Shown: positions 1 through 13,040 of the stretch, in pieces
Layout: every line of letters starts with the position of its first letter
Position numbering within the stretch: the stretch's first letter is position 1
From: Rhodeus uyekii
Taxonomy: Eukaryota > Chordata > Actinopteri > Cypriniformes > Acheilognathidae
Assembly (NCBI GenBank): GCA_037043235.1
Contig: JAWRVZ010000624.1
Span: 1 to 64,000 of the forward strand
Direction: 5' to 3'
DNA: 64,000 nucleotides
Notes under the pieces: generated by a model
Seen by the model: only the letters and a program-made list of their open reading frames with translations
Databases searched by the model: none
What the model was told of the DNA's origin: nothing
Position numbers and translations under genes: made by a program

Positions 1-667
1 CGAATAAAATATTCAAATTATATGAACGAAACAAGTGTATTTATGTACAATACTGGGATTAAAATTTGACATATTTTAGAATGAGATTTGAATTTTGACT
101 AATTATTACCCTACTGGCCATAACAGCAAATAGCATTATGATACCACATGAAGACATCTGTACAATACCTGTACACATTTTTGGGGGGGTATTGTATTTA
201 TTAGGTCCTACATATCTCAAATAGCAAGAAAAATTACAAAATGCACATCAGGCAAACTTGTGGGACTCAAGAGGATATATAATAAATTTCAATCAGCATG
301 TGCATTGAGTAGCAGTCATTGGAACCCAATGTCCATTGCAATGGATATGCATTTTTTTTTAAATCCTGAAAAAAGACTTTTTTAACTTTAATTAGTAAGT
401 TAAATCTCTCTATTTTATATACTAACTATGAAATACTGGCAAACATCAAAGATTGCAAATATAACTGTAGAAAATGCTGCTTACTTCTGTGTGTGGGAAA
501 CAGCGCCACTCACTGACCAACTGAATCATCAGTAATCTCCAAATAAATCTTGTTAGCGACAAACTCTCAAAACTTTTCAAGCTTGAAGCTTTTACAACTA
601 ATTTAAACTTTCAGGCTAGGCTTTCTCAAGCCAACTGAAGTTTATATCATAAACTTCCTCTATCTAG
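1..667 (+). repeat. Array unit 1, 3' part only (cut by window edge)
   Basis: Almost identical to 11062-11712. The 3' subterminal block is at 619-635, the hairpin at 637-657 and CTAG at 664-667. The unit runs off the left edge of the window. Confidence 0.65.
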
Positions 668-2826
668 TTATTAAGTTGGCTTGAGAAAGCCAACTTAGTG
701 ATATTGTATCTAAACTTATTATTAAGCTGGCTTGAGAAAGCCAACTTAGTGATATTGTATCTAAACTTATTAAGTTGGCTTGAGAAAGCCAACTTAGTGA
801 TATTGTATCTAAACTTATTATTAAGTTGGCTGAGAAGCAGCCAACTTACTGAAATGCTAATAAACTTATTATTATTATTCTGTACAAAAATTTACACGCT
901 ATCTCCTCCTACAGCTTTAGGGCTACAGGCCCCAAAATCAGAACAGGCCGCAGGCCGCAGGCCTGTTCTGACTCGAGTTGCTATATCTTTTCTAAGGGAT
1001 TGGGGGTACGGTGTCCGCCCCAGGGGCGAAAAAGCAGCCGGAAAATCCCATTGACTTAACATTGCGACGAACTTTGACGATTAATAACTCTGAGTGAGGA
1101 ATTTGTAAAAAGATGAAACTCGCCACATTTGAAGAGGGTGACAGCCTCTGTAAGAACATACCACACAATGGGGTGAAAGTTGTACCCCTGGGGTGCTAGA
1201 GCTGCCCAAATTTGCCCCATAGAGATGAATGGGGAAGGCCGTCCCATGAAACAGCATCTACTATGGCAAATTGCATAGGGATTCTGAATTGAACATAGCT
1301 CTGCATCACAGCGTCACAGAGACAAGGGGGAGGGCTCGTTTTACTCAGGCGACCAATGAGTGTCTCAGGATCACAGTGAAGCTATTAAGCCACGCCCTAG
1401 CAACCATTTAGAGCACCTTAGCAACCCATCCCATAGACTTCCATTCAAATAGATTGACTTCTATCTCTGGATAGAAAAGTCTTAGAAATTTGAGGGTGGG
1501 CTCGTTTGACTCGGGGCAGCAAACTGCCAATCACCGATGTCTTCAACACTTCCTAGCCATGCCCTAGCAACCATTATGGAGCACCTTAGCAACCAAATAC
1601 AAAGTGAGATATCTTCAGTTCTGAATGTCGTAGAGGCATTCTGGTTGGTTTATATGGTTCATTCTCACAAGGAGCCTTTGGAGTGACATCACTGTAGCAG
1701 TGAAGCCACTCCTTAGCAACCAAACAGAGAACCCTAGCAACCATTTAGCCAGACCTATATCTCTGCTTCTGAGTGTCGTAGAGACATGGGGGTTGGCTCT
1801 ATTGACTCATGCTAGCAAACAGGATTTCCAACATGCTACATATGCTAGCAGTGAATAGCTACATGCTAATAGTGGTTAGCTAAGTGTTAAATTGTGCTAG
1901 GAATGCCATAGTAACTACCCAGAAGACCTCACAACTACCTAGTAACATCCTAGCAACCACCCTGGATACCCTAGCAACTGCCTAGCAACCACCCCGGTCA
2001 CCCTAGCAACTGCTTAGAAACCACCCCGGTTACCCTAGCAACCACCTAGCAACACCCTAGCAACCGCCCCAGATACCCTAGCAACTGCCTAGCAACCACC
2101 CAAAATACCCTAGCAACTGCCTAGCAACGCCCTAGCAACCACCCTGTTTACCCTAGCAACACCCTAGCAACCACCCTGTTTACCCTAGCAAAACCTTAGC
2201 AACCACTCTGGTTACCCTAGCAACCACCCCGGTTACTTTAGCAACTGCCTAGCAACACCCTAGCAACCACTCCAGTTACCCTAGCAACCGCCTAGCAACA
2301 CCCTAGCAACCAGTCTGGTTACCCTAGCAACCACCCCGGATACCTTAGCAACTGCCTAGCAACCACCCAAAATACCCTAGCAACCACTCTGATTACCCTA
2401 GCAACACCCTAGCAACCACTCTGGTTACCCTAGCAACAACCCCGGTTACCCTAGCAACCGCCTAGCAACACCCTAGCAACCACTCCGGTTACTCTAGCAA
2501 CCACCTAGCAACACCCTAGCAACCACTCCGGTTACCCTAGCAACCGCCTAGCAACACCCTAGCAACCACACTGGTTACCCTAGCAACCACCTAGCAACAC
2601 CCTAGCAACCACTCTGGTTACCCTAGCAACCTCCTAGCAACACCATAGCAACTGCTTAGCAACACCCTAGCAACCACCCAGAACAACTTGGCAACCTGTT
2701 AATTTCTGGTATCGTAACGTATTTCATAGTTAATGTTAAATTGTGCTACCAACATGCAAAATTAAAGGTTGGCGAGTTTCTCAGCCAACTTCTAAAGTTT
2801 GTCTCGACGAACTTTATCCTCTCTAG
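668..2826 (+). repeat. Array unit 2, diverged subfamily with central minisatellite
   Basis: It begins with three tandem 5' ends of the main type (from 673, 724 and 772). These are followed at 823 by a diverged 5' end, GTTGGCTGAGAAGCAGCC. The matching diverged 3' end lies at about 2766-2826: an inverted block containing TTTCTCAGCCAAC, a different but well-paired hairpin (TAAAGTT ... AACTTTA), then CTAG. Between them are an AT-poor body and the CCTAGCAAC minisatellite. Confidence 0.55.
1913..2700 (+). repeat. CCTAGCAAC minisatellite
   Basis: About 0.8 kb of repeated CCTAGCAAC blocks separated by CACTCYGGTTAC, CGC or ACA spacers, giving an irregular higher-order unit of roughly 50 bp. It has no coding frame. 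A shorter version occurs at 12300-12560. Confidence 0.9.
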
Positions 2827-3855
2827 TTATTTTTCTTCTTACCTAAAATTCTAAAAGAATCTCCTCCTACAGCTTTAAAGCTACAACCACTAAACTCTGC
2901 TCAGACTTCAGACCTGTTCTGACTTGAGTTGCTATATCGTTTCTAAGGGATCGGGGGTACGATGTTCGCCCCAGGGGTGAAAAAGCAGCCGAAAAATCCC
3001 ATTGACTTAACATTGAGACAAACTTTGACGATTAATAACTCGGAGCGAGGAATTTGTAAAAAGATGAAACTCGCCACATTTGAAGAGGGTGACAGCCTCT
3101 GTAAGAACATACCACACAATGGGGTAAAAGTTGCACCCCTGGGGTGCTAGAGCTGCCCAAATTTGCCCCATAGAGATGAATGGGGAAGGCTGTCCCATGA
3201 AACACCATCTAGTATGGCAAAATGCATAGGGATTTTGAATTGAACATAGCTCTGCAGCACAGCGTCACAGAGACAAGGGGGAGGGCTCATTTTACTCAGG
3301 CGACCAATGAGTGTCTCAGGATCACAGTGAAGCTATTAAGCCACGCCCTAGAAACCATGTAGAGCACCTTAGCAACCCATCCCAAACTGGCAAACTGCCA
3401 ATCACCAATGTTTTCAACACTTTCTAGCAACGCCCTAGCAACCATTATAGAGCACCTTAGCAACCAAATGCAAAGCGAGATATCTTAAGTTCTGAATGTC
3501 GTAGAGGCGTTGTGGTTGGTTTATATCGTTCATACTGACAAGCAGCCTTTGAAGTGACATCAATGGCAGAGGCTTAGCCACTCCTTAGCAACCAAACAAA
3601 GCACCCTAGCAACCGTTTAGCCAGACCTATATCTCTGCATCAGAAAGTCGTAGAGACATCGGGGTTGGGTCTATTGGCGCCATTCACTGACCAACTGAAT
3701 CATCAGTAATCTCCAAATAAATCGTGTTAGCGACATGTTTTAAAGTTTAAACTCTCAAAACTTTTTAAGCTTGAAGCTTTTACAACTAATTTAAACTTTC
3801 AGGCTGGGCTTTCTCAAGCCAACTGAAGTTTATAAAATAAACTTCCTCTATCTAG
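2827..3855 (+). repeat. Array unit 3
   Basis: It starts directly with the internal TTATT/CTTACC motif and lacks the 5' subterminal repeat. The body at 2940-3680 is homologous to 940-1800 of unit 2. It ends with a hairpin whose loop differs (GAAGTTTA, 5 nt, TAAACTTC) and CTAG at 3852-3855. Confidence 0.55.
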
Positions 3856-4903
3856 TTAAGTTGGCTTGAGAAAGCCAACTTAGTGATATTGTATCTAAAC
3901 TTATTATTATTATTATTATTATTCTTACCTAAAATTCTCAGAGCATCTCCTCCTAGAGCTTTAAAGCTACAACCACTAAACTCTGCTCAGACTTCAGACC
4001 TGTTCTGACTTGAGTTGCTATCCCTTTTCAGACTGATCAGACTTATGATTTTTGATAAAACTGAAGATTAAAGTCATAAAATCTCCATAGACTTTCACTA
4101 ATGAAGTGAAAACTGAATTTTAGATAGAGCGTCCACTCTATCTGTTGGTAACATCACAACATTACACCTGATATATAATACATTTCAATACAGTATGTGT
4201 GAACATGTCCATTCCAATGGGCATGCATTTTATTTTTTTAAATCCTGAAAAAAAAACTTGCAGGTCTACAATCGATTTTTTACTTTAATTAGTAAGTTAA
4301 ATCTCTCTATTTTACATACATAATATCACAAAATTGCACCCCTGTCAATGAGAGCACTGACGTTTGAACGAATCAGAGCGCTGCAATTCAAAGCCTCAAA
4401 GCTTTTCAAAGACGCCATTACTGCTGGAGAGAGAGATCATAATCTCCTAAAATAGATTTATGTGAGAGAGTTTATGATCAAACGGAAATTGTTTCCGATT
4501 ATCAAGTAACCGCTGCAGCGTGTTTCCTTGAAGATTTATGTACTTATATGGCCAAATTCTGACTCTCATTCGTGTTTACTCGGCAAAGGCTTTCGCCCGC
4601 TGAGTAGATTACTATGGGAACGGCAACTCTCAATGAACTTCAAACGCGCGTCCTCGCGCACTCGCGTCAAAGCACTTAAGTTTATTTATAACTTATGCCT
4701 GAGTAAATATTACATTGCCTTGATTCCTTTATCTGCTATAATTGCCGTGTTGAACTGAAGTCTGACATGGCAGATCGATTCAATCTGAAAACTGCTTGAG
4801 ATTAGAAAAAAACAGCATTACTATCCCCATTGTAATTGTGCAGGAATGATTTAAGAAATACTAATATTTAAGTTATTTTATTTCACATGAAGAAAGGCTT
4901 TAT

Positions 4904-4942
<39 letters not shown>

Positions 4943-6124
4943 CACATACATATCTATCTATCTATCTATACACACATTTATATAGTAAATAAATGTATAA
5001 AGGGCTCCATATACATGTAGTGTAACTGCAGTCTGTTTTGAAAGTGGCAAGACTATATTAATAATGCTTAATTACATCTTTAAAATAGAAATAAAACAAA
5101 GTATTATTCACATTAGTGAAAACTGACCGTTAAAAGCCAAGGATGTAATTAAACCGTAAACATTTTTATAAACTAACTGCAATTTTCCAACACTTTGGGG
5201 ATCAAAAAGCATTGTTATTTATTTTTTGGTATTTCGTTACAACACCGATGATCCCTCTTGATGGAAAAACTCCATGTATGTACCCTAGATGCCATTTTGT
5301 GCACTAACCAAGTATTGCAACACTTCTGTAATCAATTAATAATTTACTCATGTTTATTATCAATGTAAATGTTGTTTATTTTAGATTTATATTTAATATT
5401 CATTATTATTCTTTGATATTTCAGACCACTCACTGTTCAGCTGAATCATCAATAACCTCCAGTCTCTGTGTCAACTGACTCTTGTGTTCTTTAAAACATT
5501 AAATCTCACTAGTGACTTGTTAAATAACATTCATTCTCGTCAGTGACATGTTAACTCATGTTAAATCTCACATGCGACCTACGAATTAACAAATCTCACT
5601 AGCGACATGTTAGTTCACACTAAATGTCAATAGTGTCTTGTTAATTAACGTTAAATCTTGCTAGCAACATGCTAGATCACGCAAATTCTCACTAGTGACA
5701 TGCTAGATCATGCTAAATCTTGATAGCAACTTGTTAATTAACAATAAATCTTGCTACCAATATGCTAATTCAGCGAATTCTTGCCAGCAACATGCTTATT
5801 TATGTTAAATGTTGCCAATGACTTCGGAACTCATACTAAATCTTGCTAGCAACAAGATAATTAACATTAAATCTTGCTAGCAAAATTGATCATCAATTGA
5901 TTAAAGATTAAATTATGATCAAAGAACATAACGACACCTTAGTAACTGCCTAGAAACAACGCAAAGCAATAACTAACAAGTGTATATATGCTCAAGATCT
6001 AATTCTTTCCATCTATCTATCTGTAAACTTAAACAACTTTTTAAGCTTTTACAAATAAATTTAACTTTCAGGATAGGCTTTCTCAAGCCAACTGAAGTTT
6101 ATATCATAAACTTCCTCTATCTAG
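3856..6124 (+). repeat. Array unit 4
   Basis: The 5' subterminal hairpin is at 3858-3881. The body includes an AC/AT/TCTA microsatellite near 4909-4972 and a degenerate tandem motif (AATCTTGCTAGCAACATG-like) at about 5490-5890. The 3' hairpin and CTAG are at 6121-6124. Most of the body is nearly identical to unit 5, but it lacks about 0.55 kb present there at about 6840-7410. Confidence 0.65.
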
Positions 6125-8837
6125 TTAAGTTGGCTTGAGAAAGCCAACTTAGTGATATTGTATCTAAACTTATTATTATTATTATTCTTCTTACCTAAAA
6201 TTCTCAATGCATCTCCTCCTAGAGCTTTAAAGCTACAACCACTAAACTCTGCTCAGACTTCAGACCTGTTCTGACTTGAGTTGCTATCCCTTTTCAGACT
6301 GATCAGACTTATGATTTTTGATAAAACTGAAGATTAAAGTCATAAAATCTCCATAGACTTTCACTAATGAAGTGAAAACTGAATTTTAGATAGAGCGTCC
6401 ACTCCATCTGTTGGTAACATCACAACATTACACCTGATATATAATACATTTCAATACAGTATGTGTGAACATGTCCATTCCAATGGGCATGCATTTTATT
6501 TTTTTAAATCCTGAAAAAAACTTGCAGGTCTACAATCGATTTTTTACTTTAATTAGTAAGTTAAATCTCTCTATTTTACATACATAATATCACAAAATTA
6601 CACCCCTGTCAGTGAGAGCACTGAAGTTTGAACGAATCAGAGCGCTGCAATTCAAAGCCTCAAAGCTTTTCAAAGACGCCATTACTGCCGGAGAGAGAGA
6701 TCATAATCTCCTAAAATAGATTTATGTGAGAGAGTTTATGATCAAACGGAAATTGTTTCCGATTATCAAGTAACCGCTGCAGCGTGTTTGCTTGAAGATT
6801 TATGCACTTATATGGCCGAATTCTGACTCTCATTCGTCTTTACATGGCGACGGGTTTTCGCTGTTGAGCACTATGATACTATAGGAAAGGTAAGTGAAGT
6901 TTAAACGCGCGTCCTCCTGGACTCGCGCCAAAGCATAACCGTCTAATCGCCTAAGTTTATTTATAGCGCTCATTTATGTACTTTATTGCCGAATTCTGAC
7001 TCTCGCTCGTGTTGTCATGGGGAAGACATGTAAAAGGCTTCCCTGAGCAGCGCGCGCTGACTCTCTTCAAATGCAGCGTCTAACAGTCAAAGTTATTTAT
7101 AACTAATTCTTGAGTATATAGTTACATTGTGTTAATTCTTTTATCTGCTTTTAACTAAAGTCTGACTCCTGTTCTCGAGTTCAAACGCGCTTCCTGAGCA
7201 GATTCGCTGATAGATCGAGGTTTTGTGAACACTTAAACAATAAATGAAATAAGGTATTTAAAAGGATGCAAAAACGATGGCAGATCGATTCAAACTGTAA
7301 ACTGCTTGAGTTCAAAAAAACTGCATTACTCTGCTGCATTACTTGAGCAGGAATTATTTTTAAAATACTAATATTTAAGTTATTTTGTTTCCCATGGAGG
7401 AAGGCTTTATACAAATATTACATTGCGTTGATTCCTTTATCTGCTATAATTGCCGTGTTGAACTGAAGTCTGACATGGCAGATCAATTCAATCTGAAAAC
7501 TGCTTGAGATTAGAAAAAACAGCATTACTCTCCTCATTGTACTTTAGCAGGAATTATTTAAGAAATACTAATATTTAAGTTATTTTATTTCACATGAAGA
7601 AAGGCTTTATACACACACACACACACACACATATATACATATACATATACATATACACACACATATACATATACACACCTATCTATACACACATTTATAT
7701 AGTAAATAAATGTATAAAGGGCTCCATATATATGCAGTGGAACTGCAGTCTGTTTAGAAAGTGGTAAGACTATATTAATAATGCTTAATTACATCTTTAA
7801 AATAGAAATAAAACAAAGTATTCACATTAGTGAAAACTGACCGTTAAAAGCCAAGGTTGTAATTAAACCGTAAACATTTTTATAAACTAATTGCAATTTT
7901 CAACACTTTGGGGATCAAAAAGCATTGTTATTTATTTTTTGGTATTTCGTTACAACACCGATGATCCCTCATGATGAAAAAACTCCATGTATGTTCCCTA
8001 GATGCCATTTTGTGCACTAACCAAGTATTGCAACACTTCTGTAATCAATTAATTATTTACTCATGTTTATTACCAATGTAAATGTTGTTTATTTTAGATT
8101 TATATTTAATATTCATTATTATTCTTTGATATTTCAGACCACTCACTGTTCAGCTGAATCATCAATAACCTCCAGTCTCTGCGTCAACTGACTCTTGTGT
8201 TCTTTAAAACATTAAATCTCACTAGTGACTTGTTAAATAACATTCATTCTCGTCAGTGACATGTTAACTCATGTTAAATCTCACAAGCGACCTACGAATT
8301 AACAAATCTCACTAGCGAGATGTTAGTTCACACTAAATGTCAATAGCGTCTTGTTAATTAACGTTAAATCTTGCTAGCAACATGCTAGATCACGCAAATT
8401 CTCACTAGTGACATGCTAGATCATGCTAAATCTTGATAGCAACTTGTTAATTAACAATAAATCTTGCTACCAATATGCTAATTCAGCGAATTCTTGCCAG
8501 CAACATGCTTATTTATGTTAAATGTTGCTAATGACTTCGGAATTCATTCTAAATCTTGCTAGCAACAAGATAATTAACATTAAATCTTGCTAGCAAAATT
8601 GATCATCAATTGATTAAAGATTAAATTATGATCAAAGAACATAACGACACCTTAGTAACTGCCTAGAAACAACGCAAGGCAATAACTAACAAGTGTATAT
8701 ATGCTCAAGATCTAATTCTTTCCATCTATCTATCTGTAAACTTAAACAACTTTTTAAGCTTTTACAAATAAATTTAACTTTCAGGATAGGCTTTCTCAAG
8801 CCAACTGAAGTTTATATCATAAACTTCCTCTATCTAG
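6125..8837 (+). repeat. Array unit 5
   Basis: Near-identical to unit 4 over most of its length, with an extra internal segment at about 6840-7410. It contains a CA/TA microsatellite at 7612-7690 and a degenerate tandem motif at about 8190-8600. CTAG is at 8834-8837. Confidence 0.65.
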
Positions 8838-11712
8838 TTATTATTATTATTCTTACCTAAAATTCTAAAAGCATCTCCTCCTAGAGCTTTAAAGCTACAA
8901 CCACTAAACTCTGCTCAGACTTCAGACCTGTTCTGACTTGAGTTGCTATCCCTTTTCAGACTGATCAGACTTATGATTTTTGATAAAACTGAAGATTAAA
9001 ATCATAAAATCTCCATAGACTTTCACTAATGAAGTGAAAACTGAATTTTAGATAGAGCGTCCACCCCATCTGTTGGTAACATAACAACATTACACCTGAT
9101 ATATAATACATTTCAATACAGTATGTGTGAACATGTCCATTCCAATGGGCATGCATTTTTTTTTTAAATCCTGAAAAAAAACTTGCAGGTCTACAATCGA
9201 TTTTTTACTTTAATTAGTAAGTTAAATCTCTCTATTTTACATACATAATATCACAAAATTATACCCCTGTCAGTGAGAACACTGAAGTTTGAACGAATCA
9301 GAGCGCTGCAATTCAAAGTCTCAAAGCTTTTCAAAGACGCCATTACTGCTGGAGAGAGAGATCATAATCTCCTAAAACAGATTTATGTGAGAGAGTTTAT
9401 GATCAAACGGAAATTGTTTCCGATTATCAAGTAACCGCTGCAGCGTGTTTGCTTGAAGATTTATGTACTTATATGGCCGAAATCTGACTCTCATTCGTCT
9501 TTACGTGGCGACGGCTTTTCACTGTTGAGCACTATGATACTATAGGGAAGGTAAGTGAAGTTTAAACGCGCGTCCTCCTGGACTCGCGGCAACGCATAAC
9601 CGTCTAAGCGCCTACGTTTATTTATGTACTTTATTGCTGAATTCTGACTCTCGCTCGTGTTTGCATGGGGAAGACACATGTAAAAGGCTTCCCTGAGCAG
9701 CGAGCGCTGACTCTCTTCAAATGCAGCGTCTAACAGTCAAAGTTATTTATAACTAATTCTTGAGAATATAGTTACATTGTGTTAATTCTTTTATCTGCTT
9801 TTAACTAAAGTCTGACTCCTGTTCTCGAGTTCAAACGCGCTTCCTGAACAGATTCGCTGATAGATCGATGTTTTGTGAACACTTAAACAGTAAATGAAAT
9901 AAGGTTTTTAGGCTTTTTCCCCGCTGAGTAGATTACTGTGGGAAAGGCAACTCTCAATGAAGTTCAAACGCGCGTCCTCGCGCAGTCGCCGTCACAGCGC
10001 GTAACCGTCAAAGCGCCTAAGTTTGTTTATAACTTATGCCTGAGTAAATATTACATTGCGTTGATTCCTTTATCTGCTATAATTCCCGTGTTGAACTGAA
10101 GTCTGACATGGCAGATCGATTCAATCTGAAAACTGCTTGAGATTAGAAAAAACTGCATTACTTTCCCCATTGTACTTGGCAGGAATGATTTGAAAAATAC
10201 TAATATTTAAGTTTTTTTATTTCACAGGAAGAAACGCTTTATATATACATATATCTCCTTCAGACCAGAATTAGGTTCCAGGTTTCTGAAAAAAAAAAAA
10301 TTAATATCCCATTAAATTAGTCATCTATTAATGAGTAAGAAAAAAAAATCATAACTCCTTCATAGCAATTTTTGTTGTCAATTGCAGTGGACATTTGATC
10401 TAAACAGCTGTGAATATCAAACTAATATAAACCAATATAAAAAAAAAATAAACATAAAAAAATCCCAAGGTCAAGAACTTGAACAATATTACATTTCAAC
10501 TTTAATTTTGAGGTTTTTGTTTTACAAATTGCACATTTAATAAAATAAACCTCTAATAGAAAATGCATTAGAGTCAGTGCAGTCACTTTACACACACACA
10601 CATTTCCTGTGTGTATCTTTCAAGGTATTCCCCAGTTACAAAAATTACAAAAAGAGCAGTAGTGCACTTTGCACTAATCACATTAAATAAATAATTGTAT
10701 ATTCTGCATATGACATTTTCTCAAAAATGTATTATTACTGTGATAACTGTAGTATTTATCTCATATGAGAACATTACATTTTTGCGCCTTGACACAATAA
10801 TAGTCAATTCTGTCAATATTTGCGCTGTTGGCCACAATAATAGTCAATTCTGTCAATATTTGCGCTGTTGGCCACTTTTGGATAGAGTGTCCACCCCATC
10901 TTGTGGTGACATCACAACATTACACCCCTGTCATTATGAAAAAAATATTTTCAATGTATATATATATATATATACACATTTCAGTAAAAACTTTTAGATC
11001 TGAAACCCCAGATCCTGAAAGAAAATTGACCCAGGTAAAAAAACTATTCAAGGTATTCCCTCGAATAAAATATTCAAATTATATGAACGAAACAAGTGTA
11101 TTTATGTACAATACTGGGATTAAAATTTGACATATTTTAGAATGAGATTTGAATTTTGACTAATTATTACCCTACTGGCCATAACAGCAAATAGCATTAT
11201 GATACCACATGAAGACATCTGTACAATACCTGTACACATTTTTGGGGGGGCATTGCATTTATTAGGTCCTACATATCTCAAATAGCAAGAAAAATTACAA
11301 AATGCACATCAGGCAAACTTGTGGGACTCAAGAGGATATATGATAATTTCAAACAGCATGTGCATTGAGTAGCAGTCATTGGAACCCAATGTCCATTGCA
11401 ATGGATATGCATTTTTTTTTAAATCCTGAAAAAAGACTTTTTTTAACTTTAATTAGTAAGTTAAATCTCTCTATTTTACATACTAACTATGAAATACTGG
11501 CAAACATATCTGTAGAAAATGCTGCTTACTTCTGTGTGTGGGAAACAGCGCCACTCACTGACCAACTGAATCATCAGTAATCTCCAAATAAATCTTGTTA
11601 GCGACAAACTCTCAAAACTTTTCAAGCTTGAAGCTTTTACAACTAATTTAAACTTTCAGGCTAGGCTTTCTCAAGCCAACTGAAGTTTATATAATAAACT
11701 TCCTCTATCTAG
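8838..11712 (+). repeat. Array unit 6
   Basis: It starts without the 5' subterminal repeat. The first 1.4 kb resemble units 4 and 5. It diverges from them after about 10245. The last 0.65 kb are nearly identical to the window's first 667 bases. CTAG is at 11709-11712. Confidence 0.6.
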
Positions 11713-11807
11713 TTAAGTTGGCTTGAGAAAGCCAACTTAGTGATATTGTATCTAAACTTATTATTAAGTTGGCTTGAGAAAGCCAACTTAGTGATATTGT
11801 ATCTAAA

Positions 11808-11808
11808 C

Positions 11809-11839
<31 letters not shown>

Positions 11840-11880
11840 GTTGGCTTGAGAAAGCCAACTCAGTGATATTGTATCTAAAC

Positions 11881-11940
<60 letters not shown>
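11808..11940 (+). repeat. TTA trinucleotide microsatellite
   Basis: Two long TTA runs flank one copy of the 49-bp 5' terminal motif. They expand the short TTATTATT tract found at the start of other units. Confidence 0.9.
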
Positions 11941-12299
11941 TTACCTAAAATTCTAAAAGCATCTCCTCCTAGAGCTTTAAAGCTACAACCACTAAACTCT
12001 GCTCAGACTTCAGCCCTGTTCTGACTTGAGTTGCTATCCCTTTTCAGACTGATCAGACTTATGATTTTTGATAAAACTGAAGATTAAAATCATAAAATCT
12101 CCATAGACTTTCACTAATGAAGTGAAAACTGAATTTTAGATAGAGCGTCCACCCCATCTGTTGGTGACATCACAACATTACTTCCAACATGCTACACATG
12201 CTAGCAGTGAATAGCTACATGCTAATAGTGATTAGCTAAGTGTTAAATTGTGCTAAGAATGACATAGAAACTACCCATAACACCTCACAACTACCTAGT

Positions 12300-12560
12300 A
12301 ACATCCTAGCAACCACTCTGGATACCCTAGCAACTGCCTAGCAACCACCTAGCAACATCCTAGTGACCACCACGGTTACCCTAGCAACCGCCTAGCAACA
12401 CCCTAATGACCACCCAGGATACCCTAGCAACTGATTAGCAACGCCCTAGCAACCACTCTGGTTACCCTAGCAACCGCCTAGCAACCACTCTGGTTACCTT
12501 AGCAACTGCCTAGCAACACCCTAGCAACCACTCTGGTTACTCTAGCAACCACCTAGCAAT
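12300..12560 (+). repeat. CCTAGCAAC minisatellite, short copy
   Basis: Same unit and spacers as 1913-2700, inside array unit 7. Confidence 0.85.
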
Positions 12561-13040
12561 ATAATATATATAGAAACACTAATCCCCAATTACTAATACT
12601 GATCCCCAACGGTCAGTTTTCACTAATGTGAATAATACTTTTTATTCTTAATAATACTTTTTAGTATATCCATATTGCAATGGATATACATTTTTGAAAA
12701 AATCCTGAAAAAGACTTGCAGGTCTACAATCGATTTTTTACTTTAATTAGTAAGTTTAATCCCTCTATTTTACATACCAACTATGAAATACTGGCAAACA
12801 TATCAAAGATTGCAAATATAACTGTAGAAAATGCTGCTTACATCTGTGTGTGGGAAACAACGCCACTCACTGACCAACTGAATCATCAGTAATCTCCAAA
12901 TAAATCTTGTTAGCGACATGTTTTAAAGTTTAAACTCTCAAAACTTTTCAAGCTTGAAGCTTTTACAACTAATTTCAACTTTCAGGCTAGGCTTTCTCAA
13001 GCCAACTGAAGTTTATAAAATAAACTTCCTCTATCTAGTT

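Larger units (their letters stand above)
1..13038 (+). mobile_element. Head-to-tail array of Helitron2/Helentron-like non-autonomous elements
   Basis: Seven unit 3' ends are visible, each with CTAG followed by TT: CTAG at 664-667, 2823-2826, 3852-3855, 6121-6124, 8834-8837, 11709-11712 and 13035-13038. Six of them share the order GGCTTTCTCAAGCCAAC, a hairpin (GAAGTTTAT, 3-nt loop, ATAAACTTC, or close variants), CTCTAT, CTAG. The next unit usually starts at once with GTTGGCTTGAGAAAGCC, the exact reverse complement of the 3' block. Subterminal inverted repeats, a 3' hairpin, a CTRR-like end, a T-T junction and internal tandem repeats are what is known of Helentron/HINE elements. No Rep/helicase coding was seen, so the units are non-autonomous. 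The family assignment is inference. Short ORFs rich in Leu in this stretch are translated repeats. Confidence 0.6.
11713..13038 (+). repeat. Array unit 7, right end of array
   Basis: Three 5' ends in tandem (from 11715, 11765 and 11838) are separated by TTA runs. They are followed by the usual body, a short CCTAGCAAC minisatellite (about 12300-12560) and the 3' hairpin with CTAG at 13035-13038. The flanking TT and then a Tc1 scrap mark the array's right border. Confidence 0.6.

Noticed and set aside
698..1054. Leucine-rich ORF with repeated YLNLLLSWLEKANLV
   Set aside because: Translation of the tandem 5' terminal motif of the Helentron-like units. The same happens at 11740-12024.
1913..2700. 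CRISPR-like regular repeats
   Set aside because: Repeats and spacers are both reused and the spacing is irregular. This is a minisatellite in a vertebrate genome.
8971..9156. Short minus-strand ORF as a gene
   Set aside because: Inside a repeated array unit. The homologous positions in other units are not open in the same way.
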